From assembly GCA_904066235.2 (NCBI GenBank), contig CAJFCV020000002.1, forward strand, positions 10,292,001 to 10,356,000: a stretch of 64,000 nucleotides of DNA, in the 5' to 3' direction. The notes beneath the pieces were generated by a model. That model was not told where the DNA came from, ran no database searches, and saw only the letters and a list, made by a program, of their open reading frames with translations. Source of the stretch: Bursaphelenchus xylophilus. Its lineage: Eukaryota; Nematoda; Chromadorea; Rhabditida; Aphelenchoididae. Shown in pieces: positions 57,801 through 64,000 of this stretch (position 1 is the first letter of the stretch; every line of letters begins with the position of its first letter). Both the position numbers and the translations under genes were made by a program.

Positions 57801-58616
57801 ATGAGTACAATATCGCTCAGCCAATCACGTCGCTGAAGTGAAAAGCAATTGAATTTTGCCGCGACACAATTAATTTTCTCGGCGGCAATGCGATTTTCGA
57901 TGCGACATTGTGCTCATTATTTTCCCGACAGACTGATAAATGTCCGTTCAAGAGTCCCGTGATCTAATTTGGAAAAAGTTCCTTATTTAGGCCACAACAA
58001 AGGTACTCCGCGAACTGCGCCCAAGCTTGGGCACTAAAGTTAGGAAAAAACGCTTCGACCTAGCTGGCACTGAATTACTATAATAGCTGTATAGTTTTAT
58101 GGGTACCTACGAAGGCTGTGTCGACTCATTTAGTTCCATACGGAGGCAATAAATTTAGTTCCGGACATGTTTCATCGTATAAAGTGTAAATGACAGGCTG
58201 CAGCCGTTTTTAAAGGGTAAGGTGGCACGTAAAAAAGAAGGTACCTCACTAACTAAATCCACTGCTCGGGCATTGAAAACGATGAATTGAGCGTGCACGT
58301 TAAATTTGGGCTAATTCCGACCAGTTTCCGCAAAGTTATAAAGTTGTGGCCAAAATAAGGAACTTTTGCCCCTAATTTTTTTATTTTTTGTGATTTTTTT
58401 CAATACTTCCCAGACCCCTACAGCCACTACAAACTCCAGAACTCTCCCCTTCACCCACCTTCCGTAAGTCGTCGCTTCTTCGGTGGTGGTGGTGGTCGGC
58501 GGGAACGTGGTCTCCGGCGCTTGCATGGGCATCTCCTTGGGAATCTCCTCCTTGTTCAGGTCCACCGGCTGCTCATCGTACTCCTCCTCTTCGAGGTCGT
58601 GCAGGATTCGCGGCAT
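48551..58616 (-). CDS. snt-1: synaptotagmin-1 (SNT-1), whole gene, 7 coding exons
   Basis: Synaptic-vesicle calcium sensor that triggers fast neurotransmitter release by binding acidic lipids and SNAREs when calcium rises. Coding exons in transcript order: 58616-58459, 53397-53303, 52776-52580, 51796-51668, 51067-50726, 49655-49538, 48888-48551. They sum to 1377 nt, which is 458 residues plus a TAA stop, and all six junctions agree in phase. Layout: intravesicular acidic and Thr-rich segment 1-84; membrane span about 89-109 (starting [11 protein letters not shown]); polybasic [11 protein letters not shown]; linker; C2A about 178-300; C2B about 311-440. Calcium-ligand aspartates are D208, D214, D266, D268, D274 in C2A and D341, D347, D401, D403, D409 in C2B. 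The C2B polybasic strand KRLKKKK is at 359-365 and the WHTL C-terminal motif is present. C. elegans SNT-1 is about 440 residues, so the length fits. No frameshift or lost key residue. C. elegans uses alternative last C2B exons; I see only one here. Confidence 0.97.
48889..49537. repeat. snt-1 intron 6: repeated block with GCACNGTGC motifs
   Basis: Two diverged copies (about 48,940-49,200 and 49,230-49,460) of a block with a TTTTTCG(A/G)TTTTT stretch, a GCAC(A/C)GTGC motif, TGCAAAAA, CTCCAAAATTTTTT, and GACACCATTTCCGTCACTTA. A third copy in reverse order lies outside the gene at 47,815-47,995. Confidence 0.7.
49538..49655 (-). CDS. snt-1: snt-1 coding exon 6 (start of C2B)
   Basis: Encodes [20 protein letters not shown] and then [19 protein letters not shown], the first strands of C2B and calcium-binding loop 1 with D341. 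The exon leaves with a single G that joins AC of the next exon to make D347. The acceptor is TTTTTCAG and the donor GTGAGT. C. elegans has this region nearly unchanged. Confidence 0.97.
49656..50725 (-). repeat. snt-1 intron 5: five-copy tandem array, period about 160-235 bp
   Basis: About five diverged units from 49,860 to 50,690, each with TTCTTGCAC(C/A)GTGC, then AATTTAGA, then TCCGCACTGTGCGG, then GCATTAGACAGAAATTT and GCAAAATTTTCGCATTTTCA. Unit starts near 49,893, 50,069, 50,233, 50,393 and 50,629. Each unit carries two GCACNGTGC motifs of opposite type. Confidence 0.8.
50726..51067 (-). CDS. snt-1: snt-1 coding exon 5 (C2A domain)
   Basis: Encodes 114 residues covering nearly all of C2A, from [20 protein letters not shown] to [10 protein letters not shown]. 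Loop 1 carries D208 and D214 (in [11 protein letters not shown]) and loop 3 carries D266, D268 and D274 (in [10 protein letters not shown]), the five calcium ligands expected. The polylysine [10 protein letters not shown] is intact. The acceptor is AATTTTCAG, the donor GTGAGT, and both ends are phase 0. This is among the strongest family matches in the window. Confidence 0.98.
51140..51610. repeat. snt-1 intron 4: tandem array with GTGGTGGGACCC, period about 144 bp
   Basis: Three full units and a fourth start (near 51,149, 51,292, 51,436, 51,587). Each begins GTTTTCGTGGTGGGACCCAA, followed by a T-rich stretch, ACAGTAATTTCTTGTCAAAA, and CATAAACGTTTCGTTTCATG. The same GTGGTGGGACCC core occurs elsewhere in the window (8 kb, 9.4 kb, 21-22 kb, 23.4-23.8 kb). 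Confidence 0.85.
51668..51796 (-). CDS. snt-1: snt-1 coding exon 4 (acidic linker and first C2A strand)
   Basis: Encodes 43 residues: a Glu-rich linker ([20 protein letters not shown]) and then the opening of C2[17 protein letters not shown], which is nearly invariant in synaptotagmin 1. The acceptor is a pyrimidine-rich TTTTTTCAG and the donor GTAATT. Phase 0 at both ends, so in principle it could be skipped without a frameshift, though that would remove the first C2A strand. Confidence 0.97.
52120..52545. repeat. snt-1 intron 3: near-perfect tandem duplication of about 200 bp
   Basis: The block starting GTCAAAAACTTTGCACAGTG at 52,140 recurs at 52,340 with almost no differences, including a long T run, CACTTTTCACTGTTC and CCCATAGTGCAG. 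Near identity implies a recent duplication. GCACNGTGC motifs lie in and around it. Confidence 0.9.
52580..52776 (-). CDS. snt-1: snt-1 coding exon 3 (transmembrane span and polybasic linker)
   Basis: Encodes the single membrane span ([20 protein letters not shown]) followed by a polybasic stretch ([18 protein letters not shown]) and [20 protein letters not shown]. The span anchors the protein in the synaptic-vesicle membrane; the basic stretch after it sets the topology, with C2 domains in the cytosol. The acceptor is TTTTTTCAG and the donor GTGAGT. Length is 197 nt with phase matching both neighbours. Confidence 0.96.
53303..53397 (-). CDS. snt-1: snt-1 coding exon 2 (juxtamembrane luminal segment)
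   Basis: Encodes [20 protein letters not shown] and the following [11 protein letters not shown], an amphipathic charged segment just before the membrane span. The acceptor is TATTTCAG and the donor GTAAGT. The exon is 95 nt, entering with one base and leaving with one base (A), which joins TG of the next exon to make Met 85. It follows a 5.06-kb first intron, far longer than any other in the gene. Confidence 0.92.
53623..53773. mobile_element. miniature inverted-repeat element, CAGTCTGTCGGG family, in snt-1 intron 1
   Basis: ATCAGTCCGTCGGTAAAATA ATGAGCAC at one end, GTGCTCATTATTTTTCCGAC AGAC at the other, with the family core between. Confidence 0.8.
54997..55147 (+). CDS. possible exon on the opposite strand, inside snt-1 intron 1
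   Basis: Plus frame [49 protein letters not shown] ending at a consensus donor CAG|GTGAGT, with CCCTGAG as a possible acceptor. The hydrophobic FLAILIILA may be a membrane segment or signal. It could be a gene nested in snt-1 or a decayed fragment. Confidence 0.33.
55378..55832. mobile_element. inverted-repeat element, ACAGGGGAAGTAC family, copy 2
   Basis: Same element as 39,554-40,014 in the opposite orientation: ACAGGGGAAGTACTCCAAGT GCGACGCTCAG to CTGAGCGTCGCACTTGCAGT ACTTCCCCTGT. 455 bp. Good preservation of both ends. Lies in snt-1 intron 1. Confidence 0.88.
56112..56166. other. perfect hairpin, 13-bp stem
   Basis: ACACCCTATGTAAA and TTTACATAGGGTAT flank TTCCACGGAC. It sits between a solo element end and an intact element of the CAGTCTGTCGGG family in snt-1 intron 1. 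Confidence 0.6.
56174..56303. mobile_element. miniature inverted-repeat element, CAGTCTGTCGGG family, in snt-1 intron 1
   Basis: ATCAGTATGTCGGAAAAATA ATGAGCAC to GTGCTCATTATTTTCCCGAC AGAGAGAT. Just upstream (56,071-56,103) is a solo left end, ATCAGTTGGTCAGGAAAATA ATGAGCAC. Confidence 0.8.
57002..57176 (+). CDS. possible terminal exon, inside snt-1 intron 1
   Basis: Plus frame [57 protein letters not shown] and TGA. Possible acceptor ACATAAG at 57001 would enter in the phase left by the donor at 55147. GC-rich against AT-rich flanks. Weak acceptor; function unknown. Confidence 0.3.
57782..57937. mobile_element. miniature inverted-repeat element, CAGTCTGTCGGG family, in snt-1 intron 1
   Basis: Near-perfect ends (CAGTCTGTCGGGAAAATAAT GAG and inverse). 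Internal block AATCACGTCGCTGAAGTGAA AAGC then GCCGCGACACAATTAATTTT CTCGG. A solo right end lies at 57,458-57,484. Confidence 0.88.
57974..58367. mobile_element. inverted-repeat element, GTTCCTTATTTTGGCC family, copy 2
   Basis: Same ends, order and internal landmarks as the copy at 26,354, with only scattered substitutions and small gaps over about 394 bp. It lies in snt-1 intron 1 some 90 bp from the exon 1 donor. Confidence 0.9.
58459..58616 (-). CDS. snt-1: snt-1 coding exon 1 (start codon, intravesicular N terminus)
   Basis: Encodes residues 1-52, starting [17 protein letters not shown] and ending in a Thr run [12 protein letters not shown]. The ATG at 58616 is chosen because it is the first true ATG after the upstream acceptor; the frame runs further upstream only through TTG. 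The exon ends with two bases of a split Ser codon (AG|C) at donor GTGGGT, and the C is the first base of the next exon. The segment lies in the vesicle lumen and evolves quickly in this family, so the identification rests on its phase match to the next exon and on gene order. Confidence 0.88.
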
Positions 58617-58688
58617 TGCGCGCAATTGCTTCTAACCGCTCGTTTGGTGGGCCCGAGGCACACTTTACGCCAGAAAATCTTCGGCCTG
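58617..58688 (-). promoter_or_regulatory. snt-1: snt-1 5' UTR and upstream acceptor site
   Basis: A good acceptor, CATTTGCAG at 58694-58686, lies 69 bases before the ATG. It can serve as a spliced-leader trans-splice site or as the end of a 5' UTR intron; the sequence alone does not decide. The short leader after it (58685-58617) contains no ATG ahead of the start codon. Confidence 0.5.
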
Positions 58689-59009
58689 CAAATGCTTGAA
58701 ATAATTTTTTTTGTCTAATTACTCAAAAAAACGAAATATCGCGAGACGAGGAATAAAAAAAAATTTTGTGGTGAAAAAAAAAAATTTTTTGGCGAAGGAA
58801 CGGCCCTCCGGCTAATTTGGTTTTGGGAAATGGATGAACTCAAAGGAAATGGTAAACATAAGACGTCTATAATTAATAAATACAAGAACAAAGAACAAAA
58901 AAATGCCGTGAATGGCCCGAAAAATTGCATAAAAGATACAGTAAGAAAGAAAAAAAAAATTTTTTTTGACGATTTTTTTGCATAGCGCAAAAATTTGAAG
59001 GTTTTTTAT

Positions 59010-59860
59010 TCCATTTTTGGCGTTGCACTGTGCGTCAACTAAATATTTTTATTGCACTGTGCGGGGAAAAGTAAAACTACAAACGCACAGTGCAGTGAAA
59101 CTCAGCGTGAGGATTGCACTGTGCAGAAATACAAACAAGAATAAAAAATTGCCTGCACAGTGCAAAACAAAGATTTGTCGCGGAAAGCGCACAGTGCGGG
59201 CGAAATTGAACTAAAACCGCACAGTGCAATGAAATTCAGCGAGACAATTGCACTGTGCAGCCAAACAAAAAATGATGAATTGATTTTCGATTGCACTGTG
59301 CAAAAAAATAAACTGTAAAAAACGCACAGTGCAAAGTGAAGTTTTGTCGCAGAAAGCGCACAGTGCGGGGAAAAATGAAACTGCACTGTGCAATGAAATT
59401 CAGGGAGAGAGGATTGCACTGTGCAGTCAAACAAAAAAAATTGTCGGCACGGTGCGGGCAAAATTAAATCCGCACAGTGCAGTCAATTAGATTGCACTGT
59501 GCAGTGAAACAAAAAATAATAAATTGGTTTTCGATTGCACTGTGCAGAAGAGGAAACTAAATCGCACAGTGCAAAGCGAAGTTTTGTCGCAGAAAACGCA
59601 CAGTGCGAGTAAAACGAAAATTGCACAGTGCAATGAAATTCAAACAGAGGATTGCACTGTGCAGGCAAACAAACAATAATATAAATTGTCTGCACGGTGC
59701 GAGTAAGAATGAAAGCGCACAGTGCAAAAAACTGAAGAAATTCAGTTTTTTATTATTGCACTGTGCAGCAGAAAAAAAAATAAAAAAATGGTCTGCACGG
59801 TGCGAGTAAAAGTAAAACCGCACTGTGCAGTCGAAAAAAAATGAAAAAATTGTCAGCAAA
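59010..59860. repeat. GCACNGTGC field upstream of snt-1
   Basis: About 30 motifs in 850 bp, mostly alternating GCACTGTGC and GCACAGTGC, in repeats holding CAATGAAATTCAG, AGATTTTGTCGCAGAAAGCG CACAGTGCGGG and AAACAAAAAATAATAAATTG. It lies 0.3-1.2 kb upstream of the snt-1 start, where a promoter would be expected. Confidence 0.9.
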
Positions 59861-59969
59861 AAAAAGTAATTTGAAAAATACGGCAAACGGAGAATTCTGC
59901 AATGTTAAATTTTTAAAAAAATAAAAAAAAAAAAATCAATTATTTTGTTGTAAAATACGATGATATATG

Positions 59970-60235
59970 TAGGTATCAAAGAAACTCAGATTATGATAAA
60001 ACTTGGTACAAATTTAGACAATTTTTTTCTATGGGTATATGCGAGACTCTGAGCTAGCGATTTGCAGAAACGACGGAGATTTTTAGGTCGAAGATTGGCT
60101 AAAATGAGATATTTTTAGCAAATTTTTGGTATGAAAATTTTCATATTTTTTTTGGCTTTTGAGATTTTAGAGACGAGACATTGCTGCTACAATTATATAA
60201 AAACATATTTTTTATTGTAAAATACGAGGTGAGCA
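59970..60235. mobile_element. half of an ACAGGGGAAGTAC-family element
   Basis: AAACTCAGATTATGATAAAA CTTGGTACAAATTTAGAC and GCGATTTGCAGAAACGACGG AGATTTTTAGGTCG match the left half of the family; the rest is missing. Further pieces lie at 43,975-44,160, 54,570-54,850, 55,900-56,070 and 61,200-61,530. Confidence 0.5.
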
Positions 60236-60273
60236 CATTCTTCACAACTATTTAAAAATCTCCCAAACCCCAG

Positions 60274-60387
60274 CAGCAAATTCTGTATAACTCTCAAAAA
60301 CAGACTCAAAAGGCCAAAAATCCCTCTCAAGGAGGCCCTAAAACGGCCCAACTAAACTTCCGAATGGGTCAAGGAGACGGAAAATTT
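60274..60387 (+). CDS. possible exon, Gln/Lys-rich, divergent from snt-1
   Basis: Between acceptor CCCAAACCCCAG and donor TTT|GTAAGA, 38 codons: QQILYNSQKQTQKAKNPSQG, GPKTAQLNFRMGQGDGKF. If unspliced, the ATG in RMGQGDGKF starts a 39-residue ORF to 60483 with a hydrophobic LVLLSAVFFLIFAAA. Either reading is coding-like; a second frame is open as well. Function unknown. Confidence 0.33.
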
Positions 60388-60697
60388 GTAAGAAAAGGAA
60401 AACTCGTCCTTCTTTCGGCCGTTTTTTTTCTTATTTTTGCGGCCGCAAAACTCAAAAACGGAAAAGTTTTTCGGCCCTCTTAAAGACTCGATATGTCCAT
60501 TCGCATGGCCAATGGACACATCTTCAATTAATGAATATTGAGGGGGAAATTGTAATGAAACTTTTTATTTTTTTTGGGCGGCTCTGTTTTTGGGAATAGA
60601 GGGGATTACTGGAAGGGTTTTTAGAATGTTGTTACTGGGAATGGGATAAAGAAAAATGTTTGTTTGGAGGAGAAAATGAAGTTTAAATAGAGCTAAT

Positions 60698-60854
60698 ATC
60701 AGTCTGTCGGGAAAATAATGAGCGAATTTTTGATGCGCCATTCGCATCGCTGAACTGAAAAGCAATTTGATTTTGCCGCGAAACAATTCAGTTTCTCGGC
60801 GGCGATGAGATTTTTGATGCAGTAGAGTGCCCAATATTTTCCCGACAGAGTGAT
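60698..60854. mobile_element. miniature inverted-repeat element, CAGTCTGTCGGG family
   Basis: ATCAGTCTGTCGGGAAAATA ATGAGCG to ATATTTTCCCGACAGAGTGA T with the usual core. A solo right end (TTTTCCCGACAGACTGAT) follows at 60,945-60,962 and a right half at 62,812-62,937. Confidence 0.82.
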
Positions 60855-61539
60855 AAAAAATGCACGTATTACAATACCTGTCTACAACGAACAATTTCAG
60901 AGATTCCAAGGGACAATTTTGAGCCAAAATTAACTTCCTTACATTTTCCCGACAGACTGATATTACTTTAAAAAGTATTAGTCCCATTGTGATGCCGCTG
61001 GAGTGATTTTTGCGACATGCACTGTGCAAAAGCGTCAGGGTGCGAGCGACAACCTAAAAAAACCTATTGCACGGTGCAAAAAGCAAGAAATTGCACAGTG
61101 CAAAGTTAACTTTCATTTTCTCACAGTGAATGTCGAAATTAGCGAATTTGCGAACGGACTACCATTGACCCTGGAATTGTTGGATTGAAAAGGGTCCCCG
61201 AGATTCGACAGTAAAATTTTTGAAATTTGAGATAGAATGCACCTTCTTGAAGCTAAAAGAGCGACCATTTTTCGTTAATTTCTTTGCCAGTTCTGCGCGG
61301 AAAAAATGATTTTTTGTGGAAACATTATCCTCTACGGCAGAAATAAAGAAAAATGTGTTTCCAACCAAAATTTGCAAAAAATGTGTCACCTTTTTGTCAA
61401 TCCTCAGCCTCAAAATCACAGTGGTTTCTGCAGAGCGCGAGCCGAGGATTTTGTATATGCCTTAGAGAGAAGTAGTCTAAATTTTTGACAAATTTCATCA
61501 ATATCAGAGCGCCACAACTGATTCATTCATCCAGCCCAA

Positions 61540-62260
61540 AGTGAAGCTCCTTATCATTCATTCCATATTTTAATTTTCATTATCTGTCTACTGTTACTGT
61601 GGCCTACGAAGTCTGAGCGTATAGTAGCAATAAAACAGCTCAGTCTCAAGGCGTCTTATCCTCCTAATCCGCTCTAGTAATCGAAACAAATCCTCTTTTT
61701 CGAAGCGGTTTCCACACGTGTCCCCGAAATAAGAGCCAACATTTAGTCATAAGCAGCGAAAAAACAAAAAAAAAAATAAATAGGATTACCGGGCCATAAC
61801 AACCCAAACAGAAAAACGGCACCGGCTCTTTTTCCGATAATCAATCTCCAAAAAAGGCAAGCCAAGTGTAAAAATAAAGATATTTCCAAAGAAATTTGGA
61901 CCCTAGTGCCGGGGGGAAGACAGGCAAATAAATATTTTGAAGGGATGCTAGCGGAGGATGTTTTTTAAGCCAATTTAAATTTTTGATTTGTTGGAAAAAC
62001 AAAATTTAGGGAAGTTGTTGGGGGAAAATAAATAAACGAAAGTTTAAAATACGGCAATGGATAAGAAGACTATAAAACATTAAAAACAGAGTAAAAGAAA
62101 TAAAAAGAAAAAATCAAACAAAAATCGGCTTAAGAAGAGAACTCGAACTTTCAGTGATATCGAATAAAAAAACAAAAAAAAGACATAAAACAAGATGTTA
62201 CAGTAGAGACGTGAAATTTCTACAATAGTTAAGAGAGTTGTTGTTACCTGCCCATTAGAA
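61540..62260. other. AT-rich stretch, nothing recognised
   Basis: No convincing ORF, no array. One TAAAATACG word at 62,047. The palindromic element at 62,263 follows. Confidence 0.5.
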
Positions 62261-62262
62261 TA

Positions 62263-62806
62263 GGGGGATGTTTCACGTACAAAAGGGGCACTAACTTGAG
62301 TTAGCGGCATCACGGAAAAAGCGGAGAGAACAGAGAAAAAGAGGAGTGGTAACTCGAGTGACCTGACTTTTTACGCACTTTGGCCGAACATTTTGGGCCA
62401 TAACTTTTGGCACAGTAGACCAATTTACGCCCTTCAAAAAACATGTTGATGTAGAGAACATAACGGATATGTCCATATAAAGATTTTATTAAAATACGAC
62501 TTTTAAGATACCAAGAAAAATAATTTGCATATAATTTGCATAATTTAGAAGGAAAATTTACGAATTTATATCCATGCATTCTACGTACCACCAGCATTAA
62601 CATTTTTTTGGAAGGGCGTAAATTGGTACACTGTATCAAAAGTTATGGCCTAAAATGTCCGGCCAGGTCCATAAAAAGTCGCCCGATTCGCCGATCAGAA
62701 GGAAAAGAGGTCACTCAAGTTAGTCCTCTTTTTCTCTGCACTCTCCGCTTTTTGCGTGATGCCGCTAACTCAAGTTAGTGCCCCTTTTGTACGTGAAACA
62801 TCCCCC
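62263..62806. mobile_element. long palindromic element with GGGGGATGTTTCACG ends
   Basis: GGGGGATGTTTCACGTACAA AAGGGGCACTAACTTGAGTT AGCGGCATCACG is inverted almost perfectly at the right end. Inner blocks also pair (GGGCCATAACTTTTG with CAAAAGTTATGGCC; TTTACGCCCTTC with GAAGGGCGTAAA), so nearly the whole 544 bp is one inverted repeat. No coding. Confidence 0.88.
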
Positions 62807-62939
62807 AGGTCAAGACTTTTTTGTCGCTACGCCAAAGTGAAAAACTTTTTGATTTTGCAGCAACACAATTCATTTTCTCGGCGGAAATGTGATTTTCAAT
62901 GCTACAGAGCGCTCGTTATTCTCCCGGCAGAGTGATAAA

Positions 62940-64000
62940 ATACGAAAGAATCCAAAATATAATAAAAAATTTGGCAAAATTGTAATGGGTGTGAAAAAAA
63001 ACTTTGATATAAAAACCCAAAAATAATGGTAAAATACGCCATCAATTCCTGTTCCTTAAACATCAAAAAAAAATTTTATATTATTTTTTATATCTAAAAA
63101 CCGCAAAACAGAGAAATAATAATCTCAAAAAGCGGTCTTTTTGAAACTGGAGGACCCAAAGAAGGCAATGAAAGACTGAAGAATGGCCGACGTCTTGACT
63201 GGCATCAATTTCTCCGTCTCCAAACAATTTTTTTTCTTCTTGTGACAAATTGACATGGATTTTTTTGGGGAGACATTTTTTTTGGTTTGTAAAATACGGA
63301 TTAATAATTTTTGTTTTTTAAAAAAATTAAAAACACAAATTAAAGACATAAAAAATTGAAAAAAAATCTTTTTGTATGTAAAATACGCCTCCAATAAGGG
63401 AAACTAAAAGAAATTTTATTTTAAAAATTCAAAAAAAAAATAAAAAATCAAAAAAAAAATAAATAAAAAATCAAAGAAATAAAAAAGAATCTTTTTTGTT
63501 TATATTTTTTAAAATTAAAAAAAAATTTTTTTAATTAAAATTTTTTATTTATTTATCCAAAAGAAAATTAAAAAACAAAAAAATAGGCCCTAACTGTTGT
63601 CTAGAACAACAATATAAATAAAAGTGCACAAAAACAGAAGTCGGGGAAAGCCCAAAATTAACATATGTTTTTCCCACATTACGCAATGTCAGAGGGGATT
63701 ATGAAAATGGAATCGTTTTGGTGGACCAAACGTATTAAAAAAATTATGTAATGGGAGACAATAATATTAAATATTATTTGAATTTTGATATTATTTTGAT
63801 TGTTATTCCGGTCCAAAATCAAATATAGGTGTGCCTGAGAACAGTGGAAGTCAAATGACAGGTTTTTGTTTTCAAATATTTTTAAAATACGGATCAAAAA
63901 ATGGCTTTTTCTAACTGCACAGTGCTGAGGAAAAAACTTTCTGCGCTGCGCAAAAGCTTGTCGCTAAAGCACCGTGCGTAAAATGCAAATTTTAAAAAAA
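62940..64000. other. AT-rich stretch to the window end
   Basis: Long A and T runs (63,420-63,560), several TAAAATACG words (63,030, 63,290, 63,380), and three GCACNGTGC-like motifs after 63,910. No gene seen. Confidence 0.55.

Larger units (their letters stand above)
53398..58457 (-). other. snt-1 intron 1, 5.06 kb nest of mobile elements
   Basis: Holds, from low to high coordinates, inverted-repeat elements at 53623-53773, 55378-55832, 56174-56303, 57782-57937 and 57974-58367, several half elements, and two plus-strand exon-like ORFs (54997-55147 and 57002-57176). The last element ends only 90 bp from the donor. All other snt-1 introns are 0.5-1.1 kb. Confidence 0.85.

Overview
The window is a piece of an AT-rich, repeat-loaded animal genome, most likely a rhabditid nematode (Caenorhabditis or a near relative). 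The one gene that can be named with confidence, a synaptotagmin-1 (snt-1) orthologue, is very close in protein sequence to C. elegans SNT-1 as I remember it. Its introns open with GTGAGT, GTAAGT or GTGGGT and mostly close with TTTTCAG, the nematode acceptor. There are no bacterial-style operons and no compact gene packing. Coding DNA is a small fraction of the window.

Layout. 0.5-3.2 kb holds three exon-like segments and a 5S rRNA-derived block. 3.3-9 kb is short tandem arrays and a terminal exon. 6.5-10.8 kb holds a possible two-exon minus-strand gene encoding a 229-residue unrecognised protein. 11-20 kb is mostly AT-rich with isolated exon-like ORFs. 20.9-22.7 kb is a six-copy 297-bp array. 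23-26 kb has three exon-like islands and a 170-bp array. 27.1-28.9 kb is an 11-copy 160-bp array. 31.3-32.2 kb is an exon followed at once by a 36-bp satellite. 32.4-38.9 kb is a dense field of the 9-mer GCACNGTGC. 39-44 kb is an exon followed by nested terminal-inverted-repeat elements. 46-47.3 kb is a decayed BEL/Pao-like gag plus a miniature element. 48.55-58.69 kb is snt-1 on the minus strand: 7 coding exons, 458 residues, with every exon phase agreeing. 59-60 kb is a second GCACNGTGC field, then a divergent exon-like ORF. 61-64 kb is element remnants and AT-rich DNA.

How it works together. snt-1 encodes the synaptic-vesicle calcium sensor for neurotransmitter release, with an N-terminal intravesicular segment, one membrane span, a polybasic linker, then C2A and C2B domains. 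All calcium-ligand aspartates I looked for are present, so it reads as a working gene. Four of its six introns hold a repeat array or element nest of their own. The other exon-like segments are isolated, with plausible splice sites but no family I recognise, and are listed with low confidence. Three minus-strand exons (39.2, 31.5 and 2.3 kb) agree in splice phase and could belong to one very long gene.

The most unusual content is the repeat system. Several short motifs, some built as odd-length palindromes round one central base (GCAC-N-GTGC, ATTAC-A-GTAAT), others not (TAAAATACG, GGGTCAAGTCTTTCC, CGTGGTGGGACCC), are scattered and locally amplified over the whole window. I noticed GCACNGTGC in none of the snt-1 exons. 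At least seven families of terminal-inverted-repeat elements are present. The inverted repeat of one has been turned into a 36-bp satellite.
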